A DNA stretch of 13,851 bases from VRUE01 sp035548675. GTDB lineage: Bacteria; Actinomycetota; Thermoleophilia; Solirubrobacterales; 70-9. Below, one piece after another: positions 1-7,066 of this stretch (position 1 is the first letter of the stretch; each line of letters starts with the position of its first letter). The DNA is taken from NCBI GenBank assembly GCA_035548675.1, contig DASZSJ010000121.1, positions 1 through 13,851 of the forward strand. Reading direction: 5' to 3'. The position numbers and the translations under genes were made by a program. Under the pieces are notes generated by a model. The model made no database searches and had not been told where the DNA came from. It worked only from the letters and a program-made list of their open reading frames with translations.

Positions 1-2
1 GA

Positions 3-260
3 TTCCTGCGCCGCTACAGTGACCACGGTGACGCCTACCGCGTCCGCTTCCTGATCGCCGAGGAGGGCCCTCATCGCTCGGCCGCCTGGCGAGGGCACGC
101 AGCCGGCGTCGCCTCGCCCGTCGCCTCGCTTCTCGCCTCGCCCGGCGCCTCGCTTCTCGCAATCACTTCTCCCCGAGGGCGGCGCATCCGGCACCACGGC
201 GCCGATCGCGGCGGCCGGGTTTTGCCGACTTCACTCCCGTACATCGGGGTCTGGACGTGA
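3..260 (+). CDS. 3' end of an unknown gene, cut by window start
   Basis: Frame 3 is open from the left edge to a TGA at 258-260, giving 85 residues beginning FLRRYSDHGDAYRVRF. That TGA overlaps the GTG start of the next gene as GTGA, the same coupling seen at other junctions of this operon; this is the main support for it being coding. The middle is an Ala/Ser/Leu-rich segment made of two tandem eight-residue units (ASPVASLL, ASPGASLL) encoded by a 24-bp DNA duplication. No domain is recognised. Its position just before a transfer ATPase suggests a transfer- or replication-associated gene, but no function can be assigned from this fragment. Confidence 0.5.
   Translation, partial: FLRRYSDHGDAYRVRFLIAEEGPHRSAAWRGHAAGVASPVASLLASPGASLLAITSPRGRRIRHHGADRGGRVLPTSLPYIGVWT
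111..158 (+). repeat. Two tandem 24-bp copies with one mismatch
   Basis: Copy 1 is 111-134 and copy 2 is 135-158. They differ at one base (t at 121, g at 145). The unit is a multiple of three, so the reading frame of the partial gene is kept and only a Val/Gly difference results. This looks like a recent slippage or duplication event. Confidence 0.8.
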
Positions 261-2860
261 CCCGGCGTCCTGATCGCTCTGATCCCCGGCCGATGCTGGC
301 GATCTTCGCCGCCATCCTCGCCCTGGCTGCATGGCGGGCGCTATCCGGCATCCAGCTCGAGAGGCTCCTCGAACTCGCCGAGTCCGCGGCGCCCCTCGCG
401 CTCGGCACCATCGCTATCGCCTCCGCGCTGGCTGCACAGCGCCTCATCGCCACCCGCCGCGCTCTGCGCTCGCGGCGTGCGGTCGCCGTCGTGCCGGCCG
501 ATGAGTTCGACGCCGAGCCCGCCGTCGTCCTCAGCTTCGCTGCTCAGATCGCCGGCAGCGAACGCAGCGTCACCGCCTGGTGGCGACGGCGCGCGAGTGC
601 CGTGCGGGTGAGCCTCGCCTGCGACCGAGAGCGGCGGCTGGTCTACCTGATGGAAGTGCCGGCCCGAGCGACAGAGGTGCTGCGCGGGGCGCTGGGTGCC
701 TTCGAGGGCGTTGAGCTGCGATCCGCGGAGGAGGCGCAGGGCGAGCCGCCGCCCGCCGCCAGCGAGGCGACGACGGTCCGAACCGAGCTGATCCTGGCCC
801 ACCCGAGCATCGAGCCGCTGGCCCGGCCCTCCGGCGATCCCGACCCGCTGCAGCCCTTCGCCGCGGCGATGGCCGGCCTTGATCCCGCCCGCGGCGAGGA
901 GGCGAGCGTATGTGTCGATCTGCTGGCGGCGAGGGGCCACCGCGCTGGCCGGCTTCGCCGTCGCCTCCGGCGCGAGGCCCGCCGCCGCTACCGGGAGCGA
1001 CCGCGCTGGGGGGATCTGCTTGATGGTGAGCGCCGCCGTGATCGCGCCCGGCCCGACGAGCTGGTCGACCGCCGCCTGACCGGCCAGGCCCTCGACGCGA
1101 AGCTGCGCGACGCCGGCTCGCTGTTCGAGGCCCAGGTGCTGATCTCGACCCGCGCCCCCGAGCGGGGCCGGGCGAAGCTGGCGATGCAGCGACTCCTGGC
1201 GGCGTTCGAGCCGCTCGCCGATCGCAACTGGTTCCGGGTCTCGGGCCTGGCGCTGCCGGGGGTCGCGTTCCTCGGGTCCGACCTGCCTCTGCGCCGCCGG
1301 GCCTTCGACCGCCGCGCCGCCACCGGCTACTTCCGGCCGGCGCGGAGGATGATCCTCACCGCCCGCGAGCTGGCCGGGTTCCTCAAGCCGCCGACCGCCA
1401 ACTGCCGCGCCGAGAACGTCTTGCGCTGCGGGGCGCTCCTGGCGCCCGCACCGCCGCTTGAGACCTTCGAGGCCCGCCGCGACGACCTGATCCCCCTCGG
1501 CAAGATCGCCGGGGAGGAGGGCGAGCGCCTGGTCGGGGTCCGGGTCGCCGACACCTTCTTCTCCTACACCGCCGGTCGCTCGCGCTACGGCAAGACCGAG
1601 AACGCGATCGTGCAGTTCGTCCATCTCGCCCGCTCGGGCCAAGGCTGCCTCTTCCTCGATCCCCACGGCGACGCCCTGGACCGGATCGCCCCCTACCTGG
1701 CCGCGTCCGAGCTCGCCCGCCGGATCGTGCGGATCGACCTGCGGCCCGGCCGCTCGGTCGATGAGCTGCCCGGCTGGAACCTGTTTGACCTCGGCGGGGG
1801 CATCGACGCCGAGGCGCGGGTCGAGGCGATCGTGGACGCCTTCGCCTCGGCGCTGGAATGGGGCGAGCGCTCGACCCGCGCGATCAACCTCACGACCCAG
1901 GCGGCCGCGGCCCTGGCGGCGATCGGGCCGGTCCTCTCGCCCGCGGGGCTGGCGCCGACGATCTTCCAGATCCCGACGCTGCTGAGCGACGAGAAGTGGC
2001 GCTCGGCGGTGCTGCCCTTCCTGCCGCAAGCCTCGCGGCGCTTTTGGCGCGACCGCTTCCCGCTGCTCGCCGCCGAGGCGATCACGCCGGTCACCAACAT
2101 GATCGACCGGCTGCGGGCCTCGACGCCGATCACCGCCCTGCTCGGCCAGCGCCAGACCACCTACCGGGTCCGCGAGGCGATGGACGAGCGGCTGATCGTT
2201 CTCGCCTGTCCCGGCTCGGGCGGCACCCGCGACCGGCTCCTCGCCAACCTGATCGTCTTTGACCTCTTCCACGGCGCCCGCAGCCGCGCCGAGCTCGCGC
2301 CGGACCAGCGCAAGCTGTTCTGGCCCTTCTTCGATGAGGTGCAGAGCTATGACGGGGCGGCGTCAGGGAACCTCGCTGCGCTGCTTGAGCAGAGCGCGAA
2401 GTTCGGGCTGCGCGCCGCCTTCCTGAACCAGAACCCCGAGCGCCTGAGCCCGGCGACGCTGAACGCGCTGCTGACCAACCGCTCGCACCTTCTCGCCAGC
2501 GCCCTCAACTCACACGCCGCCGCGCTGCTGACGAAAGAGTGGGCGGGGCAGCCGAGCCCGGCGGCGCTGACGAAACTCGACCGCTTCCGCTTCGTCGCCC
2601 AGGTCACCGATCGCGGCCGCGCGAGTGCGCCCTTCGCCCTGCGGGGCATCCGGCTAGAGGACGTCTTCGACGTCGACGCCGGGCGCCCCAGCGCGAGCGC
2701 GCCGCGGGCGGGCGCCCCCGCCGCCGAGACGCTCGCCCACCTTGAGACCCTCGACGCCCGCATCTTCGACCGGCTGCGCGAGGCCGGCGTCGAGGGCGGT
2801 GCTGGCGGGGGCCGCGAGCCCGTAGCGGGTCAGGTCCGCGCCAAGCGAGGGGGAGCATGA
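257..2860 (+). CDS. TraG/VirD4-like conjugative coupling ATPase
   Basis: This 867-residue protein is a membrane-anchored P-loop ATPase of the TraG/TraD/VirD4 type, which in conjugation brings DNA to the transfer channel. Two hydrophobic stretches near residues 13-29 and 45-63 should anchor it, followed by a large cytoplasmic part. Walker A is G440-RSRY-G445-K446-T447, the motif DPHGD is at 468-472, and Walker B is FFDEVQ with D693/E694. The region around residues 740-790 (LNQNP, LTNRSHLLAS) fits the late part of the TraG/TraM-recognition domain. The GTG start at 257 is chosen because it overlaps the previous stop (GTGA); ATG at 293 is an alternative that would begin exactly at the first membrane segment. 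It ends in an ATGA overlap with the next gene. No other type IV secretion gene is in view. Confidence 0.85.
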   Translation: MTRRPDRSDPRPMLAIFAAILALAAWRALSGIQLERLLELAESAAPLALGTIAIASALAAQRLIATRRALRSRRAVAVVPADEFDAEPAVVLSFAAQIAGSERSVTAWWRRRASAVRVSLACDRERRLVYLMEVPARATEVLRGALGAFEGVELRSAEEAQGEPPPAASEATTVRTELILAHPSIEPLARPSGDPDPLQPFAAAMAGLDPARGEEASVCVDLLAARGHRAGRLRRRLRREARRRYRERPRWGDLLDGERRRDRARPDELVDRRLTGQALDAKLRDAGSLFEAQVLISTRAPERGRAKLAMQRLLAAFEPLADRNWFRVSGLALPGVAFLGSDLPLRRRAFDRRAATGYFRPARRMILTARELAGFLKPPTANCRAENVLRCGALLAPAPPLETFEARRDDLIPLGKIAGEEGERLVGVRVADTFFSYTAGRSRYGKTENAIVQFVHLARSGQGCLFLDPHGDALDRIAPYLAASELARRIVRIDLRPGRSVDELPGWNLFDLGGGIDAEARVEAIVDAFASALEWGERSTRAINLTTQAAAALAAIGPVLSPAGLAPTIFQIPTLLSDEKWRSAVLPFLPQASRRFWRDRFPLLAAEAITPVTNMIDRLRASTPITALLGQRQTTYRVREAMDERLIVLACPGSGGTRDRLLANLIVFDLFHGARSRAELAPDQRKLFWPFFDEVQSYDGAASGNLAALLEQSAKFGLRAAFLNQNPERLSPATLNALLTNRSHLLASALNSHAAALLTKEWAGQPSPAALTKLDRFRFVAQVTDRGRASAPFALRGIRLEDVFDVDAGRPSASAPRAGAPAAETLAHLETLDARIFDRLREAGVEGGAGGGREPVAGQVRAKRGGA

Positions 2861-3729
2861 GCCCCGGAAGCCTCGGCACCGAGGCCGAGATCCTCGGCTC
2901 GCTCTGTCAGCACCGCGCCCTTTCGACGCCGCAGGTACGGGCGATCCACCTGCCCGAGCGCAGCGCCCGGACCGCCCAGCAAGCGATGGCGGGCCTCGCC
3001 CGCCGGGGCCTGGTCGCCTTCGCCACCGTCCCCGGCGTCCCCGGTGCCCCGCGGCGCCTTTGGTACGTGACCGAGGCCGGCGCCGAGGCCGCCCGCGACG
3101 CAGGGGTTCTCGATGGCCCCCCGCGCCTGCTCAGCGCCGAGCAGGTGACCGGCCCGCTGCGGGCGCACACCGTCGCCGTCAACGACGTCGGGATAAGCTT
3201 CCTCGAAGCCGCCCGGCAGCGTGGCGATGAGTTCGGCCCCTCCTCCTGGCGACACGAGGTCGGCCACCCGCTGAACGCCCGCCGCGGTCGCGAACGCCGC
3301 GCCCTCTACGCCGACGCGCTGATCACCTATGTGCGCCTCACCGCCGAGGAGCTGGTGGTCGAGCAGCGGTTCCTCGAGCTGGACCGCGCCACGCTCTCGA
3401 TCGACCGTCTCGTCGCCGAGCTCTCGGGCTACGCGCGTCTATATAAGGCGAGCGGCGCCGACGGCGAGCCCTATTGGCGTGAGCGCTACCCCTGGTTCCC
3501 GCCGGTCCTCTGCGTCTTGACCGGCGCCAGCCGTGCGGCCCTGGAGCGCCGTCGGAATGCCGCCGTCGCGATGCTTGCCCGCGACCTTGAACTGGGCCGC
3601 ACCCCGGAGGTCTCGGTTCGCATCTGCCTCGCCTCGGATCTGCGCGACGCCGGCCCCTTCGCGCCGATCTTCACCGACGTCCGCGAGCCGGGGGCGCCGA
3701 CCGACTGGCTGGTGGGGGAGGCGGGCTGA
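2857..3729 (+). CDS. Replication-relaxation family protein
   Basis: This 290-residue protein overlaps the transfer ATPase gene by ATGA. Residues about 7-80 form a winged-helix-like domain ending in LWYVTEAGAEAAR. The rest matches my recollection of the replication-relaxation (Replic_Relax) family found next to TraG-type ATPases on actinobacterial plasmids and integrated elements: an RAHTVAVND motif (H104, N109), WRHE (131-134), YADALI (D153) and FLELDRAT (E174, D176). The pattern E134...D153...E174-x-D176 resembles a PD-(D/E)XK nuclease core in which the usual lysine is replaced, but that is inference. Since no classical relaxase is seen, this protein is a candidate for DNA processing at the transfer or replication origin. 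The family assignment is fairly sure; the biochemical role is not. Confidence 0.7.
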   Translation: MSPGSLGTEAEILGSLCQHRALSTPQVRAIHLPERSARTAQQAMAGLARRGLVAFATVPGVPGAPRRLWYVTEAGAEAARDAGVLDGPPRLLSAEQVTGPLRAHTVAVNDVGISFLEAARQRGDEFGPSSWRHEVGHPLNARRGRERRALYADALITYVRLTAEELVVEQRFLELDRATLSIDRLVAELSGYARLYKASGADGEPYWRERYPWFPPVLCVLTGASRAALERRRNAAVAMLARDLELGRTPEVSVRICLASDLRDAGPFAPIFTDVREPGAPTDWLVGEAG

Positions 3730-3731
3730 AG

Positions 3732-4769
3732 GTGGCGGCAACGCATGAGGCGACCCTGCTGCAGGGCGACTGCCTGGAGGTGCTCGGGGGCCTTGAGGCA
3801 GCCAGCGTCGACGCGATCGTCACCGACCCGCCCTACGGGATCGGGATCAAACACCTGCGCTGGGACGCGCAGGCGATCCAAGAGGCGGCGGCCCGACCCG
3901 GCGGCAAGCGCATGAGCCGGCGCAAGGCGTTTGAGGTCTGGTGCTCGATGTGGGGCGCGGAGTCCGCGCGGGTACTGAAGCCCGGCGGGCAACTGCTGGC
4001 CTTCGGCTCGCCGCGGACCGCGCACCGGCTCGCCGTCGGTCTGGAGGAAGGCGGGCTTGAGGTCCGCGACACCTTCTGCTGGCTGTACGGGACGGGGCTA
4101 CCGGCCTCCCACAAGCTGGCGGGCGGGAAGGGGACGACGCTCAAGCCCGCCTACGAGCCAATCCTGCTCTGCCGGCGGGCGCTCGACGGGACGACGGCGG
4201 CGACGATCGAGCGCCACGGAACCGGGGCGCTTGAGATCGACGCCTGCCGGATCGACGGCCGCCACCCGGCGAACGTGCTGCTGAGCCATGAGGGGGACTG
4301 CAGCTCGCAGAGCTGCGCCCCCGGCTGCGCGGTGGCGCAGCTCGACGCCGGCGAGAGCCACGGCGCCTCGACCGCGGCGTCGCGACCGAGCCGTTTCTTC
4401 TACTGCGCGAAAGTCAGCCGCCGCGAGCGCGACGCCGGCTGCGGCCACCTGCCGGCGGTCTTCTTCGACCTCTTTCCCAACGCGCCGAACAAGCCGGCGC
4501 GCACCGCGCCGAGCCCGAACCCCCACCCGACCGTCAAGCCGATCGAGCTGATGCGCTGGCTGGTCAGGCTGGTGACGCCGCCGGGCGGCCTGGTGCTCGA
4601 TCCCTTCTGCGGCTCGGGCTCGACCGGCGCCGCCGCGGTGCTTGAGGGGCGGCGCTTCATCGGGGTCGAGCTCAGCCCCGAATACGTGCAAATTGCCGCC
4701 GCCCGGATCGGCCATTGGGCGCCCGGCGAGGGGATGGTGGACTGCAGCCCTTTAGGCGGCCGGCGGTGA
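3732..4769 (+). CDS. Beta-class site-specific DNA methyltransferase
   Basis: This 345-residue amino-methyltransferase acts on DNA. The catalytic motif DPPY is at 32-35 and the S-adenosylmethionine motif LDPFCGSGST lies near the C terminus (D290 to T298), followed by FIGVEL. The order motif IV before motif I defines the beta class, and DPPY rather than SPPY favours N6-adenine methylation. The segment SRFFYCAKVSRRER and HPTVKPIELMRWL are typical of phage and mobile-element methyltransferases. A cysteine cluster (DCSSQSCAPGC, around residues 193-203) may bind metal. It starts with GTG two bases after the previous stop and ends in a GTGA overlap with the next gene. No restriction enzyme is adjacent, so it is probably an orphan enzyme that marks element DNA or protects it during transfer. 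Confidence 0.88.
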   Translation: MAATHEATLLQGDCLEVLGGLEAASVDAIVTDPPYGIGIKHLRWDAQAIQEAAARPGGKRMSRRKAFEVWCSMWGAESARVLKPGGQLLAFGSPRTAHRLAVGLEEGGLEVRDTFCWLYGTGLPASHKLAGGKGTTLKPAYEPILLCRRALDGTTAATIERHGTGALEIDACRIDGRHPANVLLSHEGDCSSQSCAPGCAVAQLDAGESHGASTAASRPSRFFYCAKVSRRERDAGCGHLPAVFFDLFPNAPNKPARTAPSPNPHPTVKPIELMRWLVRLVTPPGGLVLDPFCGSGSTGAAAVLEGRRFIGVELSPEYVQIAAARIGHWAPGEGMVDCSPLGGRR

Positions 4770-5200
4770 GCGCGGCGCCGCCGGGGGCCGGCGCGGAGAT
4801 GCGCCTGGCGCCCGAGTCGATCGAGGAAATCGCCTGCCGGATCGCCGAACTGCTGCGGGACTCGGCCGAGCCGCCGGGGCCAAAGCGGCTGATCTCCGCG
4901 GCCGAGGTCGCCGAGCTCTGGGGGGTCGAGCGCGACTGGGTCTACGAGAACGCTGATCAGCTCGGCGCCCGCCGCCTGGGTGCCGGCAAGCGCCCGCGGC
5001 TGCGCTTCGATCCGGCTGAAGTGGAGGAGCGGATCGCCGCCCTGGCGGGGCCTGCTGGGGCGGTTTCCGGCCGATCCGGGGCGATGCCCGGCGATGCCCG
5101 AAATGACTCGATATCGCGCCCGAGCGGAGCTATCGTCGGTGAAAGAAAACAAATGGCCGGGCGGCGATCGAGACGCCCCCGGCCCGGCGCCGAAGGGTGA
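4766..5200 (+). CDS. Helix-turn-helix protein, excisionase-like
   Basis: This 144-residue protein starts at a GTG that overlaps the methyltransferase stop (GTGA); ATG at 4799 is an alternative. Residues 15-32 are a short amphipathic helix. Residues 42-93 (LISAAEVAELWGVERDWVYENADQLGARRLGAGKRP..RFDPAEVEERI) form the winged HTH typical of excisionase/AlpA-like proteins: an AAEVAELWGV turn, a wing with basic residues, then RFDPAEVEERI. The C-terminal 50 residues are low-complexity and basic (RRSRRPRP). Its place immediately before the integrase supports a role in excision or in controlling the integrase, but it could also be a plain regulator. Confidence 0.7.
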   Translation: MSAAPPGAGAEMRLAPESIEEIACRIAELLRDSAEPPGPKRLISAAEVAELWGVERDWVYENADQLGARRLGAGKRPRLRFDPAEVEERIAALAGPAGAVSGRSGAMPGDARNDSISRPSGAIVGERKQMAGRRSRRPRPGAEG

Positions 5201-5225
5201 TCTTCGGCACGGTGAAAAGCCTAGC

Positions 5226-5272
5226 CCCGATCGGGCCAAAGCCGAAGGCGGCCGGGCAATTCGCCGGCCGCC
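5226..5272. promoter_or_regulatory. Two dyad symmetries between the HTH gene and the integrase
   Basis: A 10-bp palindrome CCCGATCGGG lies at 5226-5235. A perfect 9-bp inverted repeat (GGCGGCCGG at 5247-5255, CCGGCCGCC at 5264-5272, 8-nt loop) follows. They sit in the only sizeable gap of the left operon, just upstream of the integrase ribosome site. No T-run follows the hairpin. Possible roles are a regulatory stem-loop limiting integrase expression or a binding site for the upstream HTH protein; neither is proven. Confidence 0.4.
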
Positions 5273-5303
5273 CCTTCGCCGCCACGACAGGAGGTGGTCG
5301 GTG

Positions 5304-6611
5304 ATGGCAACCAGGGCAAAGGGGCGGGTCGAAGAGAGGCTATGGAAGTCAGGGCGCGGGTACGCGCTGCGCTTCCTCGCCTACGGCGAACGCCAGTACG
5401 TGACGCTCGGGCTGGAGAGCGAGGGCTGGACCCGCGAGCGAGCGCAGGAGGAACTGGAAAACATCCTCGCCGACGTCCGCCGCGGCATCTGGGTTCCGCC
5501 CGAGCGCAGCAAAGGCAAGGGCTCAGCGGCGGACGGGGAGGAGGGCCGGCCCGAGCAGGCGCCCCTGTTCGGACCCTTCGCGCTGGCCCGGCTGGAGGCG
5601 AAGAAGGGCACGGTGACCGACAGCACCTACGAGTACCTGCAGTGGGGCCTCGGTCACCTGCTGCCCTACTTCGCCACCTGGCGGATCTCCGACATCGACA
5701 TCGAAGCGGTGGACGAGTACCGGACCTACAAAGTCAGGGAGGGCGAGACCCGGCGAGCGGCGATCGAGCGGGGAAAGCCGGTCCGCGACGACCGGGGTCA
5801 GGTGCTGCGGCCGCTCTCGGCGGTCTCGATCAACAAGACCCTGGAGACCCTGCAGTGGGTGCTGTCCTTCGCCGTCGAGTACGGGCACCTGCCCGACAAC
5901 CCGGCCGAAGGCCGGCGGCGGCGGTTGAAGGTGGATCAGCGCCGGCCGGTGCATCTGGACGCCGCGGCCCAGATCGAAGCGCTCCTCGACGCCGCCCTGC
6001 AGCTTGACCGGGAACCGCGCTGGCGGGCAGCGGACCGCCGGGCGATCATCTCGACGCTGGTGCTGGCCGGCCCCCGCGCGCACGAGCTCTGCTACATGCT
6101 CTGGCGCGACGTCGACCTGGCAAACGGCCGCATCTACATCGGCCGGTCAAAGACGCCGGCCGGCCTGCGCGAGATCAACATGCCGCTTATCCTGCGCGAC
6201 GACCTGGCAGCGCACAAGGCGGGCGCCTACCGCTGCGGTCCCGACGACCTCGTCTTCCCGACCATGACCGGCGGGCGTCGCGACAAGGACAACCTGCGAA
6301 ACCGCATCCTCAACCAGGCGGTCGAGCGCGCCGACGAACTGCTCGAGGCCCGCGGCGAGGTGCCGCTGCCAAGAGGCGTCACGACCCACAAGCTGCGCCA
6401 CACGTTCGCCTCGACGCTGATCGCCTGCGGCGAGGACCCAGCCTCGGTTATGGCCCAGCTCGGGCACACCGACCCGAAGTTCACCCTGCGCGTCTACACC
6501 CACATGATGCGCCGCAGCGCCGATGATCGCCAGCGTCTGAAAGCGCTGGTGCGGGGCGAGCGCGAGGACGCCGAGGAGCTGCACCGCAGCCCGGCCCAGG
6601 TGGCGGCATGA
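5304..6611 (+). CDS. int: Tyrosine recombinase (site-specific integrase)
   Basis: This 435-residue phage-type integrase would integrate and excise the element. The ATG at 5304 is chosen because AGGAGG lies at 5289-5294, nine bases upstream; the frame is open further upstream but that part overlaps the HTH gene. The N terminus (residues 1-60, RLWKSGRGYALRFLAYGERQYVTLG) looks like an arm-binding domain. It is followed by a core-binding SAM-like domain (about 90-200) and the catalytic domain. The active site appears complete: R258 (GPRAHEL), K283 (GRSKTP), H362 and R365 (HKLRH), H388 (LGHTD) and Y398 (RVYTHM). It ends in an ATGA overlap with the next small gene. The enzyme is probably functional. 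Confidence 0.93.
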   Translation: MATRAKGRVEERLWKSGRGYALRFLAYGERQYVTLGLESEGWTRERAQEELENILADVRRGIWVPPERSKGKGSAADGEEGRPEQAPLFGPFALARLEAKKGTVTDSTYEYLQWGLGHLLPYFATWRISDIDIEAVDEYRTYKVREGETRRAAIERGKPVRDDRGQVLRPLSAVSINKTLETLQWVLSFAVEYGHLPDNPAEGRRRRLKVDQRRPVHLDAAAQIEALLDAALQLDREPRWRAADRRAIISTLVLAGPRAHELCYMLWRDVDLANGRIYIGRSKTPAGLREINMPLILRDDLAAHKAGAYRCGPDDLVFPTMTGGRRDKDNLRNRILNQAVERADELLEARGEVPLPRGVTTHKLRHTFASTLIACGEDPASVMAQLGHTDPKFTLRVYTHMMRRSADDRQRLKALVRGEREDAEELHRSPAQVAA

Positions 6612-7066
6612 TCGCCGCCGGACAGCGGATCAGCGACCGCGGCGAGTGCTTCGACGCCGAGCTCGTGCGCGAGTTCATCGTCGCCGCGCTCGGCCACGAC
6701 GCCGCGCAGGACGCGGTTGACGAGGTGATCTTCGACCACGTCGTCGCCGGCCTGGGAAACCCGGCCGCGGTCGCCGCTTCGTTGCGCCCGATCGTGGACG
6801 AGATCCTCGACGTCGCCACCCGCGAGGACTGGCAGGTGATCGCCGACGGGCTGATCGCCGATGCGCGGGAGCTGGAGCGCGCTACGGCGTCAGGGAGTCG
6901 CCGCAGGCTCGGCGATCTGCTCCGGCAGATATTTCTCGTGCGTCCGACGCAGGTACGCCAGCGCCTGCTCGGCGTCTGGCTGATAGTTGAGAAGGTCGCG
7001 AACAAACTTCAATCGATGACCGGCATCATCGAGCACGTCAGCCCAGGTAAGCACCCAGATCCGTAG
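6608..7066 (+). CDS. Small unknown protein downstream of integrase, 3' part overlaps antisense gene
   Basis: The 152-residue reading frame starts with ATG overlapping the integrase stop (ATGA), which supports translation. Residues 1-95 (FDAELVREFIVAALGHDAAQDAVDEVIFDHVVAGL...) look like a normal acidic helical protein with no recognised domain. From about residue 95 the frame runs antisense to the last 177 bases of the ATPase-nuclease gene, and its composition changes to RRRLGDLLRQIFLVRPTQVRQRL. I infer that its original 3' end was lost when the ATPase operon joined here, leaving a hybrid C terminus. It could be an integrase accessory factor, but nothing in the sequence shows this. Confidence 0.5.
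   Translation: MIAAGQRISDRGECFDAELVREFIVAALGHDAAQDAVDEVIFDHVVAGLGNPAAVAASLRPIVDEILDVATREDWQVIADGLIADARELERATASGSRRRLGDLLRQIFLVRPTQVRQRLLGVWLIVEKVANKLQSMTGIIEHVSPGKHPDP

Noticed and set aside
3..260. The leftmost fragment as non-coding DNA
   Set aside because: The frame is open throughout and its stop overlaps the next GTG, so a coding tail is more likely, though not certain.
341..2272. Long - strand open frame of 643 codons opposite the transfer ATPase
   Set aside because: It is the antisense shadow of a clear P-loop ATPase gene; its Arg/Gly-rich sequence has no domain, and high GC keeps such frames open.
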